64,000 bases of DNA from positions 62,001 to 126,000 of the forward strand of contig JALNYU010000011.1 of the NCBI GenBank assembly GCA_023229645.1. The letters are read 5' to 3'. This DNA comes from Nevskia sp. (GTDB lineage: Bacteria > Pseudomonadota > Gammaproteobacteria > Nevskiales > Nevskiaceae). Position numbers and translations under genes: made by a program. A model generated the notes under the pieces. It made no database searches and was not told where the DNA came from. It saw only the letters and a list, made by a program, of their open reading frames with translations. Positions 35,728 to 45,197 of this stretch are shown here, piece by piece (positions within the stretch are counted from its first letter, which is position 1; every line of letters starts with the position of its first letter).

Positions 35728-37446
35728 ATGAAATTAAAACTGAACCAGTGGGCGCTAAGCGTCCTGCTCGCAACAGCGGCAGTTAGCCAGCAGGCCACGG
35801 CCGCTAACTACGCCGATCACTTCGAGTTCGACGCGGAATTGTCAGCGCCCTATCGGGCCGATCAAAATGGTCGGCGCGATATCGCGATGCAGTTCAACTT
35901 TCCGGGTGCCGATGCCGGCACGGCCGTCGCTTGGCGCTTGGAGTTGCTGAGCCCGACTGATCGCACATTGCGCGTCTGGCACGGCACCTCGGCGTTGACC
36001 ACCGCTGGTGCCGTTGCACATCAGGATTGGTTCGAGCACGACCCCGCGAATGGCCTCCTGCCGGCCGGCGTTTACAGCATGCGGTTAAGCGCGACGACCC
36101 TCAGCGCCGCCACGCTCGGCCATACCGCGTTCGGAACACCAGAACAGCGGATTGACGCCGTGCTGCGCAGCGATAATAAAGAGGTGCAGACGTGGCCGAT
36201 TCAGATCGGTGAACCGGCGCGGCCAGTGATGCCGCGCTTCCAAGCCTTGCCGATGGGCGCAACCACGCTGAAGACAACCAACGTGAGCGGACCCGTGACG
36301 CAACGTGCGGCTGCCGCGGGCGGGTTGCCGTATACGGTTTATCTCGGCAACCTGCACAGTCAGACCAACCACAGCGATGGCGGCGGCGCGCTCAGCACCT
36401 GTACCGGCTCGCAGAATCCGCAGGCTGGCGCTTTCGGGCCGACCGATGCCTTCACCTATGCGCAGAGCCATGTCGTAGATATCTTGGTTGCCTCCGAGCA
36501 CAATCATTTGTTTGATGGCTCGACCGGCACCAACGCCTCGGCCAATCCGACGACGGTGCGCAATCTATATCAGTCTGGCCTAACCGCCGCGCGTAACTAC
36601 AACAGCGCACACCCGACGTTCCTCGGCGTCTACGGCATGGAATGGGGCGTTATCAACAACGGCGGCCATCTCAACATCTTCAATTCCAACTCGCTGCTGG
36701 CTTGGGAGTCGAATAGTTCCGGGCAGCTGCTTGGTGATCTACTAAGCCCGCGGAGTAACTATGGCGCGCTGTACACGCAGATGCGCAGCAATGGCTGGAT
36801 CGGCCAGTTCAACCACCCTGCGACCACCGGCCAGTTCGTCGTCAACGGCACCAACCTTGCGTACACGGCTGACGGCGATCAGGTAATGGTGCTGTGTGAA
36901 GTCATGAACACCTCGGCGTTCTCGACCAACACCACCGAAACCGAGACCAGCCGCTCAAGCTATGAAACCGCGTGTAACCGCCTGCTGACCGCCGGCTACC
37001 ATGTTGCGTTTAGCACCGATCAGGACAACCACTGCGCAAACTGGGGTGCGAGCTACACCAACCGCACCGGTGTGTTGATCCCGAACGGCACCGCGCTTTC
37101 TCAGGCGGCTTTCGTTGCGGCGCTGCGTGCGCGCCGCGTATATGCATCGACCGATCGCACCTCGCAGCTGATCCTTACCGCGAACGGCCACGTGATGGGT
37201 GAAACCTTCACCAATACCGGCAGCCTGACGCTGACGATGAACTACGCGCCCGGCGCCGGCCGTAGTGCAACGAGGGTGCAGATTTTCCAGGGCGTGCCGC
37301 GTAGCAATGGTTCGGTAACGCAGCTGTCGACCACCGCGACGACGACGACAACACCAGCGGCTGGCGCGCACTTCTACTACGCGAAAATAACGCAGAACAA
37401 CGGCACCATCCTGTGGTCGGCGCCGATTTGGGTGAATCAAAACTAA
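35728..37446 (+). CDS. secreted PHP-like (CehA/McbA) metallohydrolase, short paralogue
   Basis: Exported protein of 572 aa, highly similar along its whole length to the first 573 residues of the gene at 33089. The same metal-binding candidates occur (LHSQTNHSDG, ASEHNH, GMEWG, FNHP, QDNHC). It stops at WVNQN, exactly where the Ig and jelly-roll domains begin in the longer copy. The signal peptide ends near QQATA. GAGGAA precedes ATG 35728 and a strong terminator follows. Function is inferred as for the longer copy: a periplasmic or extracellular metal-dependent hydrolase. Confidence 0.8.
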   Translation: MKLKLNQWALSVLLATAAVSQQATAANYADHFEFDAELSAPYRADQNGRRDIAMQFNFPGADAGTAVAWRLELLSPTDRTLRVWHGTSALTTAGAVAHQDWFEHDPANGLLPAGVYSMRLSATTLSAATLGHTAFGTPEQRIDAVLRSDNKEVQTWPIQIGEPARPVMPRFQALPMGATTLKTTNVSGPVTQRAAAAGGLPYTVYLGNLHSQTNHSDGGGALSTCTGSQNPQAGAFGPTDAFTYAQSHVVDILVASEHNHLFDGSTGTNASANPTTVRNLYQSGLTAARNYNSAHPTFLGVYGMEWGVINNGGHLNIFNSNSLLAWESNSSGQLLGDLLSPRSNYGALYTQMRSNGWIGQFNHPATTGQFVVNGTNLAYTADGDQVMVLCEVMNTSAFSTNTTETETSRSSYETACNRLLTAGYHVAFSTDQDNHCANWGASYTNRTGVLIPNGTALSQAAFVAALRARRVYASTDRTSQLILTANGHVMGETFTNTGSLTLTMNYAPGAGRSATRVQIFQGVPRSNGSVTQLSTTATTTTTPAAGAHFYYAKITQNNGTILWSAPIWVNQN

Positions 37447-37477
37447 GCCCAGGCTTAAATCGCGGTCCGCGTTTTTG

Positions 37478-37512
37478 ATACGTCGTGGGGTATACCACGG
37501 CGTATTTTTTTT
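37478..37512 (+). terminator. terminator of the short PHP-like gene
   Basis: ATACGTCGTGG and CCACGGCGTAT (one G-T pair) form an 11-bp stem with a 6-base loop, followed by seven T. Confidence 0.9.
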
Positions 37513-37655
37513 GCCGATGGGCGCCGTAGCGGCATCGGCATGGGTGATTCGACGGCAATCCTGCGCTGGTCGGGCCGAAGATGGCAGAATATCCGCCTCG
37601 GAGCGCTCCGTGCGCCCATCCCTAAATTGCGCGGCGAACCGCCGCAGGTGACACG

Positions 37656-38876
37656 ATGAACGTTACACGCGCGACCTTCAATGAGGTCATGGTGCCCAAC
37701 TACATGCCGGCCGACATCATCCCCGTACGCGGTGAAGGCAGCCGCATTTGGGATCAGCAGGGCCGCGAATACCTGGATTTCGCTTGCGGCATTGCGGTTA
37801 CCGGGCTTGGTCATTGCCACCCGAAGTTGGTTGCGGCATTGACTGAACAAGCCGGCAAGCTCTGGCATTTGTCGAACGTAATGACCAACGAGCCGGCGCT
37901 GCGCCTAGCACAGAAGCTGGTTGATGCCACGTTTGCTGACCGCGTGTTCTTCTGCAATTCCGGCGGCGAAGCCAACGAAGCAGCATTTAAGCTCGCGCGC
38001 CGCTACGGCAATAGCACGCGGCCGGGTAAGAACGAGATCATCTCGTTCTACAACGCGTTTCACGGCCGCACCTTGTTCACCGTCAGCGTCGGCGGTCAAG
38101 CCAAGTACACGCAGGGTTTTGAGCCGATTCCGGCCGGCATTACCCATCTGCCGTTCAACGATTTAGACGCATTGAAGTCCGCGATTTCCGACAACACCTG
38201 CGCTGTTGTCATCGAACCGGTGCAGGGCGAGGGCGGCATCTTGCCGGCGACGCAGGCCTTTATCGAAGGCGCCCGCAAGCTTTGCGATCAGCACAACGCC
38301 TTATTGATTTTTGATGAAGTGCAGACGGGCGTCGGCCGCAGCGGCCATCTCTACGCCTATCAGGCGTACGGCGTGCAACCGGATGTGCTGACCAGCGCCA
38401 AAGGTCTCGGCGGCGGGTTCCCGATCGGCGCGATGCTGTGCACAAAAAAAGCAGCCGATGTGCTCGCGTTTGGCACCCATGGTTCAACCTACGGTGGCAA
38501 TCCGCTCGCCTGTGCCGTCGCTGAAGCTGTGTTGGATTTAGTCAATGAGCCGAGCACGCTGGCCGGCGTCCAGGCACGCGCGCAGCTGGTGCGCGACGGA
38601 CTAGATTCAATCGGGCGCCGTTATGGAATCTTCGAACCGGCTCGTGGCTTGGGTCTGTTAATCGGCGCGCCGTTGGCGCCCGCGTGGAAAGGCCGCGCGA
38701 AGGAAATCGTCAACGCGGGCTTGCGCCATGGCGTCTGGACACTCGTCGCCGGGCCGGACGTCCTGCGTATCGCGCCGTCGCTCATCATCAGCGAAGCCGA
38801 TATTGCGGAAGGTTTACGCCGTCTCGAAGCGGGCATTGCCGAACTGGCTGCGCTGCCTAAGGCCGCAGGCGGCTAG
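37656..38876 (+). CDS. argD: acetylornithine/succinylornithine aminotransferase family
   Basis: PLP-dependent class III aminotransferase of 406 aa, cytoplasmic. Motifs are NSGGEANEAAFKLARRYG, YNAFHGRT, the PLP-contacting LIFDEVQTGVGRSG and the Schiff-base Lys in TSAKGLGGGFPIGAM. It matches ArgD (N-acetylornithine aminotransferase, also used for succinyl-diaminopimelate). AstC (arginine catabolism) is a close paralogue and cannot be excluded. No other arg or ast genes are near. The window also encodes dapB at 61033, the other lysine-pathway enzyme visible. Confidence 0.88.
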   Translation: MNVTRATFNEVMVPNYMPADIIPVRGEGSRIWDQQGREYLDFACGIAVTGLGHCHPKLVAALTEQAGKLWHLSNVMTNEPALRLAQKLVDATFADRVFFCNSGGEANEAAFKLARRYGNSTRPGKNEIISFYNAFHGRTLFTVSVGGQAKYTQGFEPIPAGITHLPFNDLDALKSAISDNTCAVVIEPVQGEGGILPATQAFIEGARKLCDQHNALLIFDEVQTGVGRSGHLYAYQAYGVQPDVLTSAKGLGGGFPIGAMLCTKKAADVLAFGTHGSTYGGNPLACAVAEAVLDLVNEPSTLAGVQARAQLVRDGLDSIGRRYGIFEPARGLGLLIGAPLAPAWKGRAKEIVNAGLRHGVWTLVAGPDVLRIAPSLIISEADIAEGLRRLEAGIAELAALPKAAGG

Positions 38877-38897
38877 AAGCCCTTCTGCTGATGCCAA

Positions 38898-38925
38898 CCC
38901 GCCGCTCGCCGGCGGGTTTTTTTTT
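38898..38925 (+). terminator. intrinsic terminator of argD
   Basis: CCCGCCG-CTCGC-CGGCGGG is followed by nine T. Confidence 0.93.
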
Positions 38926-39156
38926 GCCTGCGCATTATTGGGGCGCACGCAGAGCAATACCAATGCAAATCTCAATTCAGTGGCGCGGCAGAGTGGGGGA
39001 CATGGAGCCTATATACATAAAAGCCCTTTTAAAATTATTTGTTTAGAGCTGAAACCTGATGTGAGTTCCATTTTTCAAAATACGCGTGGCATAAATTCCG
39101 CTTATAGACCTGACCGCGTAAAGACATCGAACGCACCGGCAAGCAGAACATCTCAG

Positions 39157-40173
39157 ATGTTATTCGGAGCATTTCGGCAGATAACCGAGGCAGCATTCCA
39201 ACTGCGTTTAAACGGCAGCTATGGTTTCGGCAATCTCGACGAAGATAAATACAATTTTTTCGTGACGCTGGAAGGTTCTAGAGTTGATGCCATTGCGCAG
39301 TCCAATCGGCGTAGCTTTCTTGGCACCCAAGACTTAAGACCTTACGGCTTCTTTGATAACCGGCGTGGCGCGCCGTTTGCCGGCGGTGGCAATTTCCCCA
39401 ACAGCGATGGCATCTATTCGGGCGCAACCCCTTACGGAAATGTTAGAACGCCAGGTACGGCGGCCGGCAATTTCGGTCGCACCAATTTGACCCCGTGCCC
39501 GGAAATTTCGCCGATCACCGGTGTTTGTTTGTTCGATACAACGCCGTATATCGATATCCAGCCCGAGACCAGCCGCTTCAATCTCTTCTCGCGCGGAACA
39601 CTCCAGTTGCACGAGAAGGTTCAGGCTTATACCGAAATCGGTTATTTCTATTCCGATACAAAATCGCGTGGCACGCCTTCAGGCGTTGTCGGCGGCGGCG
39701 GTTACAACCCGAACGATCCTTTCAACCCAGTCTTCCCGACGGTGCAGGCGACGTTGCCGGTCGGGCACCCGAATAATCCGTTTAATACCCCGCGGCCATT
39801 GAGCTACCTGGCAACCGATTTCGGTGGCCGTAATGGTGAAACGACTAACCAAGTGCTGCGTTTCATCGGTGGCTTTACCGGTGAAGTTAATGGCTTCGAA
39901 TACGATTTAGGCGGTGGCTATATTCGGAGCGATCTTGATCAAAGCCGAACTGGATTTATTCTATTTCCCGTTTTACAGGCGGGCTTGAATTCCGGTGTGT
40001 ACCGGATCAATAACAAGAGCTGGGAGCTGACCGGCAGCATCTTGAACATCACCAACGAACTGCTGCCGTTCGATCCTTACACCTACGGCGGTCAGAACTA
40101 CAACCCGAGTTTTGCCCAAGCCGGGGCCGTTGGGCGCTTCTACAACGTCGGCATCAAGTATCGCTTCCACTAA
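39157..40173 (+). pseudogene. remnant of a TonB-dependent receptor
   Basis: About 339 open codons with recognisable beta-barrel pieces of a TonB-dependent receptor. The start of the barrel (LNGSYGFGNLDEDKYNFFVT; RVDAIAQSNRRSFLGTQDLR) is present. So is the extreme C-terminus (WELTGSILNITNELLPFDPY; AVGRFYNVGIKYRFH), including the terminal aromatic residue needed for outer-membrane insertion. The signal peptide, TonB box and plug domain are absent. Full-length receptors of this kind are roughly three times longer, and the barrel seems to be joined by an internal deletion near GVYRINNKSWEL. The open frame runs back into argD but that part is not receptor-like. A perfect terminator follows, so the 3' end of the original gene is kept. 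Confidence 0.75.
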
Positions 40174-40195
40174 CGCACAGGCCCTAGCACATCGG

Positions 40196-40227
40196 CCCGC
40201 CCCTAAGATTTAGGGGCGGGTTTTTTT
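40196..40227 (+). terminator. terminator after the receptor remnant
   Basis: CCCGCCCCTAA-GAT-TTAGGGGCGGG, an 11-bp perfect stem, is followed by seven T. Confidence 0.93.
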
Positions 40228-40347
40228 GTGCACGGTTTTGCTGCGCGGGCGCCGGATTGTGGCGGTTTTCACGTCGGGTTCGTTCAGCGTCGACAACAGC
40301 ATTGCGCTAAACCGGTGATAATTACGGCTTGATCACGCAATAAGCCG

Positions 40348-41643
40348 ATGAGCCGCCTTTTATCACTGAGGAATTGGAGAACGCGCGCCGTGTTTTGGTC
40401 CGGCGCCATCGTCGTTGGGCTGACTGCCGTCGCCTTCGCGTTCGCTTGCGATTGGGCCATCGGTGTGCACGCACGCTGGGTTGCACGCTGGCCAATCATG
40501 GCGGCGTTTATCACCCCGTTCGGGATCGTGATGATCGGCCTGGCAACCCGCAAACTTGCGCCCGCCAGCCGCGGTAGCGGCATCCCGCAGTCTATTGCTG
40601 CGTTGGATTTGGCTAACGCCGGCGAGCGTTCTCGGGTGATTTCGCTGCGGATTGCGCTGAGCAAAGTCGTGCTAACCGTGCTGGGCCTTTTGAGCGGTGC
40701 ATCGATAGGCCGTGAAGGGCCGACGGTGCACGTCGGCGCCTCGATTATGGACGCGCTTGGCCGCTTCGCCCATTTCCCGTATGACTACTTACGGCGCAGC
40801 CTCGTACTCGCGGGCAGTGCGGCCGGTTTGGCCGCAGCCTTCAATACGCCGATCGCTGGTATTGTTTTCGCGGTTGAAGAAATGGCGCGTTCGTTCGAGG
40901 AGCGCACCAGTGGTACGTTGATCACCGCAGTCGTCATCGCCGGTGCGGTCAGTACCGGCCTGCTCGGCAATTACACCTACTTCGGCGCCACCACCGCCAA
41001 TCTGCCGGATTTGCATTCTTGGTTGGCGGTGCCGCTTTGCGGTGTCGTCGGTGGTTTTTTCGGCGGTTTGTTTAGCCGCTGCTTACTCAGCGCTGGCCGG
41101 CATTTGGCGCCGTTGGCGGCAGAGCGCCCGGTGGCGTTGGCGTTTGCGCTTGGTCTGTTGGTCACGTCCTTCGCCTTGCTCTCGCACGGCGCCACCTACG
41201 GCACCGGCTACGAACAAGCGCGAGCGTTGCTGGTCGGCGAAGCCGGCCCGGGGCCGATGTTCCCAGTGCTGAAATGGCTCGCCACGCTGGCCTCGTACCT
41301 AACCGGCGTTCCCGGCGGCATTTTCTCGCCGTCGCTCGCCACCGGTGCCGGCCTCGGCGCTGACCTGGCACCACTGCTGCCGAAAGTCCCGCTAGCGACA
41401 ATGATCGTGCTCGGCATGGCAGGCTACTTCACCGGCGTCACGCAATCGCCGCTGACGGGCGCGGTCATCGTCATGGAAATGGTCAACGACCACGCGCTGA
41501 TCCTGCCGCTCCTCGCCACCGCGTTCCTCGCAATGGGCGTTTCCCGCGTGCTCTGCGACCAGCCGCTCTATCAAGCGCTCACGGCGCCGTTCCTGGCCAA
41601 GCCCGAACCAACGCCCGCACCCGCGCCGAGCACGCAGACCTAA
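40348..41643 (+). CDS. ClC family chloride channel/antiporter
   Basis: Inner-membrane ClC protein of 431 aa. The three anion-binding signatures are visible: GSGIP at 76-80, GREGP at 121-125 with the gating Glu123, and GGIFSPSL at 323-330. The internal proton-pathway Glu is present in FAVEEMARSF (177-178), which favours H+/Cl- exchange over passive conduction. There is no CBS domain. It is the last backbone gene before the defence island. Confidence 0.93.
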   Translation: MSRLLSLRNWRTRAVFWSGAIVVGLTAVAFAFACDWAIGVHARWVARWPIMAAFITPFGIVMIGLATRKLAPASRGSGIPQSIAALDLANAGERSRVISLRIALSKVVLTVLGLLSGASIGREGPTVHVGASIMDALGRFAHFPYDYLRRSLVLAGSAAGLAAAFNTPIAGIVFAVEEMARSFEERTSGTLITAVVIAGAVSTGLLGNYTYFGATTANLPDLHSWLAVPLCGVVGGFFGGLFSRCLLSAGRHLAPLAAERPVALAFALGLLVTSFALLSHGATYGTGYEQARALLVGEAGPGPMFPVLKWLATLASYLTGVPGGIFSPSLATGAGLGADLAPLLPKVPLATMIVLGMAGYFTGVTQSPLTGAVIVMEMVNDHALILPLLATAFLAMGVSRVLCDQPLYQALTAPFLAKPEPTPAPAPSTQT

Positions 41644-41728
41644 GGCAAACTCAGGTGGCTGATAAAACGCGATACCGCCGTGCCGAACGGGCGGACGTTG
41701 GGGCCTGAAGGGCAGCGGCAGCACGTAG

Positions 41729-42244
41729 TCAGTCGTCGGACGCGCGCTCAGAACGCAATTCATCCATCTCGTCGTCAACTGCAAACGCCGTCGAAAAGCC
41801 TGCCGAATTTAGACCTGCAAGCAGGTTCTCCGGCCAGAGTGGCCATCGGAAACGAGCATCAAACCCTTCTGTTTTTGGGGGCCAGTTCAATTGTGGATAG
41901 CGGGCTTCAAGATGTGGGTGCTGGGCGTGCCATAAAGGGGTAGCCCAATGCGGATACCATCAAACCCCACTGGCAGTTGTCCTGGTCTGCCAAGGAAAGC
42001 CGCAAACCGTCTTTGCCCGCCAGCATGGGGCGAAGCGGCAATTCATCCCGGATGGCAATGATCTACTGGTCGCTCAGCCATTGAACGTCATCGTTGCCGG
42101 TTGGTGTGTATTCCACGCGAAGCCGGTCCGCGATTCAGCGAGATGCCGGTCCAGTAGGGAGCGGGACGGAAGTACTGTCGTTGTCGGGTGAGGCATGGTC
42201 TCGTGGCAAGGTGTGGAGATGGCCTCAGGAGAATCCGTCATCAT
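41729..42244 (-). pseudogene. frameshifted gene coupled to the primase-helicase
   Basis: On the minus strand an ATG (42244-42242) overlaps the TGA of the primase-helicase gene. It opens a frame beginning MMTDSPEAISTPCHE that ends after 56 codons. A second frame contains EYTPTGNDDVQWLSDQ, an in-frame TAG, and IIAIRDELPLRPMLAGKDG. A third frame carries HLEARYPQLNWPPKTEGFDA and AFAVDDEMDELRSERASDD to a stop at 41729. Together these read as one protein of about 170 aa broken by two frame changes and one nonsense codon. I do not recognise the family. The 4-base overlap says it once worked with the upstream gene. Recoding is unlikely given three lesions. Confidence 0.65.
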
Positions 42245-44601
42245 TCCACAGGCGCATCAGAACCCAACCGGTACCCCATTGCCCGGTAGCCGCGCTGCCG
42301 CTTGCCCCACATCCGTAGCAACGCTGGATGGCCGGTGTCTATGAAGTCGATGATCCGCACGTCGGTCTTACTGGTATGCTCGCGATGCAGGCGCCCCGCG
42401 TACTGCTGCAGCGTACCCTTCCAGGACACAGGCATCGCCAACACCAGCGTGTCCAACGGCGGGTGATCGAAGCCCTCGCCAACCAACTTGCCGGTCGACA
42501 GTAGAACGCGCGCCGCGTCGGGCGGCAATGTATCCAGGTCAGCGACCAGCGCCGCTCGCTGCTTCCTGGACATTCGACCGTGAAAAACGAAAGGCACCGG
42601 TTCCAACCCATCGAGTACCGCTTTGATCGCATCGAGGTGTTCCGTGCGTTCGGTCAGCACCAGCACCTTGCGTCCCTGCCCGACAGCATCACGCACCTCG
42701 GCGGCGATGGCTTCCGTTCTGGCCTGGTCATTGGCGAGATGCCGAAAAACGTCCTGGATGCCTGCATCGGTCGGCACGTCGATCCGGGTGAAGCGTGAAC
42801 GAGGCAGAACTTCCAGATCGTGCGGGGCACCGGCTGGCTTGGCGGCCGTGTATCGGATCGGCCCGCACTGCATGAAGATAATTGGCTGCTGCCCATCACG
42901 GCGGATGGGCGTCGCCGTCAGGCCTAGCAGGTACTTGGCCTTGGTCCGTTTCAGGATCGCGTCGAACGACACAGCGCCAACGTGGTGGCATTCGTCCACG
43001 ATCACCTGCCCGTAGTTTTCTACCAGAGGGTTCACCTCGCCCTGCCGGGAGACGGACTGCATTACGGCGATGTCGATCTTGTCCGTGAGCTTGGCCTTGC
43101 CACCGCCGATGGTGCCGACCACGCCCTTGCCAACGCCCAGAAAAGCCTGCAGACGTTCCTGCCATTGCTTGAGCAGTTCGGTTCGATGCACCAGCACCAA
43201 TGTGTTCACTCCCCGGCGCGCGATCATTGCGGCGGCGGTAACCGTTTTGCCAAAGGCCGTCGGAGCGCACAGCACGCCGGTGTCGTGATGCAGCATTCCG
43301 GCAACTGCGGCCTCCTGGTCCAGACGCAAAGTGCCGACGAAGGAGACATCGATGGGTTCCCCTCCGAAGCGCTCATCGCGCAGGTCACAGGCGATACCGT
43401 TGTCCCGCAGCAAGTCCATTGCAGCGTCGAGGCAGCCGCGAGGCAAAGCGATGTGCTGCGGGTAGTTCTCCGCATTACCGATAACGCGCGGCTTGTCCCA
43501 CACCGACATCTGCATGGCCTGAGCCTTGTAGAACTCGGGGTTCTGAAAGGCCGCCAGACGGATCAGGCGGTTGGCCAGCGACTGTGGCAGTTGGGACTTC
43601 TCGAAGTAAATCAGGTTGGCCAGCGTCACGGCCAACGACTTCGGCATCTGCCCGGCCAGCTTCTTGGGTGACGTGCTCTGCCGCTTCCAGGGTGTGGCCA
43701 GGTCTTCATCGTCGATGAAGGTGACGTCTAACGGATGGACGCCACCCGTGGCCCGCAGGATGGTTGGCTCGATATCGTGTGTTGCTATTGGCTGGATGGA
43801 CGCCAAGAACCCCCACTGATCCGGATACGGGTGCAGATCAGTGTCAACGAACACGCTGCAGCCGTTTTCACGTGGCCATTTCTGCAACGGCAAGGCGATC
43901 AGGTTGCCAAAGCCCCCTTTGGGCATCGTGTCCTGGTTCGGGAACAGCCGGTCGTAGGATTCCAGCTTTAGTTGCCGGGTGCGCGAGCAGGTATGGCTGA
44001 TGATCGCTGTGCCCAAGCGCCGGGCATCGCGAGCGGCAACGCGGCTGGCGAAGAACACCCATGCGTGCGCTCCATTCCCAGACCGCGAGATTTCTAGCGC
44101 CGCCGGAACACCCAGTTCGTCGCAGGACTGTATGAAGGCTCGCGCGTCGTCGCGCCAGTCGGCCTCGTCAAAATCGACAGCCAGAAAATAGCAGGTGCCA
44201 TCCTCCAGCAGCGGATAGACGCCGACCGTGTGCTCGCCGGCCAGATGGTCGTAGATCACCGGGTCGGACAGTGGGATCAACAGGCGGCTGCTGCAATCGC
44301 CGCATTTGATGCGTGGCTTTTCGCAGACACCGGCGCGCCACTCGTTGGCACAGGCAGGCGTGTAGCCAGACTTGCCTGAGGTCTTTCCTTCCCAGCGGAC
44401 CGGATAAACATCCGTGCGGCCGCGAAACAGTCGCCGGAACAGGGCTACCTTCTCAGCGGTGGACAGCCGGGAGGGATCTGTCTCGCGGGTCACAAGAACA
44501 GTTGGCTGTGGCAGTCGCCATTCGATGCCGTGGGCTTCGAGCAGTGCGATCAGGCGGACGTTTTCGGCCTGAAGTGTTGAAACAGGGGACGGGTCAGTCA
44601 T
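42241..44601 (-). CDS. AEP primase-SF2 helicase fusion (TOTE-type conflict protein)
   Basis: A 786-aa protein. A short N-terminal coiled coil (residues 8-25) comes first. An archaeo-eukaryotic primase domain follows at about 55-300, with a Cys cluster at 84, 93, 100 and 103, the catalytic VDFD at 142-145 and the SGNGAH His at 179. A linker (300-420) leads to a superfamily 2 helicase with motif I APTAFGKT (446-453), VDECHH (535-540), TATP (562-565) and QYAGRLHR (733-740). This order is the AEP-TOTE architecture known from predicted NTP-dependent conflict systems. ATG 44601 overlaps the upstream gene by eight bases. No nuclease motif is visible. It may act as the motor or effector of the HsdM/HsdS system, in place of the missing HsdR; that is inference. 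Confidence 0.85.
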   Translation of the reverse strand: MTDPSPVSTLQAENVRLIALLEAHGIEWRLPQPTVLVTRETDPSRLSTAEKVALFRRLFRGRTDVYPVRWEGKTSGKSGYTPACANEWRAGVCEKPRIKCGDCSSRLLIPLSDPVIYDHLAGEHTVGVYPLLEDGTCYFLAVDFDEADWRDDARAFIQSCDELGVPAALEISRSGNGAHAWVFFASRVAARDARRLGTAIISHTCSRTRQLKLESYDRLFPNQDTMPKGGFGNLIALPLQKWPRENGCSVFVDTDLHPYPDQWGFLASIQPIATHDIEPTILRATGGVHPLDVTFIDDEDLATPWKRQSTSPKKLAGQMPKSLAVTLANLIYFEKSQLPQSLANRLIRLAAFQNPEFYKAQAMQMSVWDKPRVIGNAENYPQHIALPRGCLDAAMDLLRDNGIACDLRDERFGGEPIDVSFVGTLRLDQEAAVAGMLHHDTGVLCAPTAFGKTVTAAAMIARRGVNTLVLVHRTELLKQWQERLQAFLGVGKGVVGTIGGGKAKLTDKIDIAVMQSVSRQGEVNPLVENYGQVIVDECHHVGAVSFDAILKRTKAKYLLGLTATPIRRDGQQPIIFMQCGPIRYTAAKPAGAPHDLEVLPRSRFTRIDVPTDAGIQDVFRHLANDQARTEAIAAEVRDAVGQGRKVLVLTERTEHLDAIKAVLDGLEPVPFVFHGRMSRKQRAALVADLDTLPPDAARVLLSTGKLVGEGFDHPPLDTLVLAMPVSWKGTLQQYAGRLHREHTSKTDVRIIDFIDTGHPALLRMWGKRQRGYRAMGYRLGSDAPVE

Positions 44602-45148
44602 CAACCCCATGCTCAGCCAGTAATTCATCCATGTCGTCGCCGACGCCATAACCAAAGTTGTGGCTGATGCGTCGAATATCGTCCAGACGCTCCAAGAGGG
44701 CCGGTTGCGCCGTATTGGGCAAGGCAGTAATGACCTTCAATGCCTGCTCAAACATGCGAACCAGCGCATTAAAGTAACCCTCGTCCTGCAGGCCAATATC
44801 GTTGCTGAAACCAGCAGCCCGCTCGCAATAGAAAACCATCAGCTCCGCCAGCCCGTCAGGTTGCCTAACAGCCTTCTTGTAGTCCGCAATCGCCTTCTTG
44901 GCTTTGGCGACCGAGGTGTCCTGGTTCTTGATCACATCCGGCCACAGCCAGCGCTCGATGGTGGCCTTGTACGGTCGCAGCACATCTTCGCCGAGCGCAA
45001 AACGAGCGTGCAGGAACGCCTGGTTTTCCTTGCTCGCTGCGTACAGGTCTTGCACTAGGCCAAGCAGACCGGGGCGGTCGAAATCGGCCAACTTGGTTTT
45101 GACGTCGCTCCAGCTGGAGTTGGCTTTGGTGATTTTCTTAGTGGTCAT
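44594..45148 (-). CDS. uncharacterised helical protein of the defence operon
   Basis: A 184-aa protein predicted to be mostly helical, cytoplasmic and without catalytic motifs I recognise. Distinct segments are LADFDRPGLLGLVQDLYAAS, KAKKAIADYKKAVRQPDGLA and NFGYGVGDDMDELLAEHGVD. It faintly recalls small helical DUF6155-type proteins, but I would not assign it. The start ATG overlaps the remnant C-terminus of HsdS by 11 bases. The stop overlaps the primase-helicase start by eight bases, so it was built into the operon as a core member. Confidence 0.75.
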   Translation of the reverse strand: MTTKKITKANSSWSDVKTKLADFDRPGLLGLVQDLYAASKENQAFLHARFALGEDVLRPYKATIERWLWPDVIKNQDTSVAKAKKAIADYKKAVRQPDGLAELMVFYCERAAGFSNDIGLQDEGYFNALVRMFEQALKVITALPNTAQPALLERLDDIRRISHNFGYGVGDDMDELLAEHGVDD

Positions 45149-45197
45149 GCGCTTCAGCCTCTGGCGCGAACGATCAAGTATCGCTTAACAGTTGCCA

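Noticed and set aside
38728..39156. N-terminal part of the open frame leading into the TonB-receptor remnant
   Set aside because: Lies within argD and its terminator in another frame and carries no receptor features.
41644..41728. Second copy of the ssrA 3' end as a left attachment site
   Set aside because: The sequence after the ClC gene does not contain the GGTTCGATTCCCGCC segment or a recognisable part of it.
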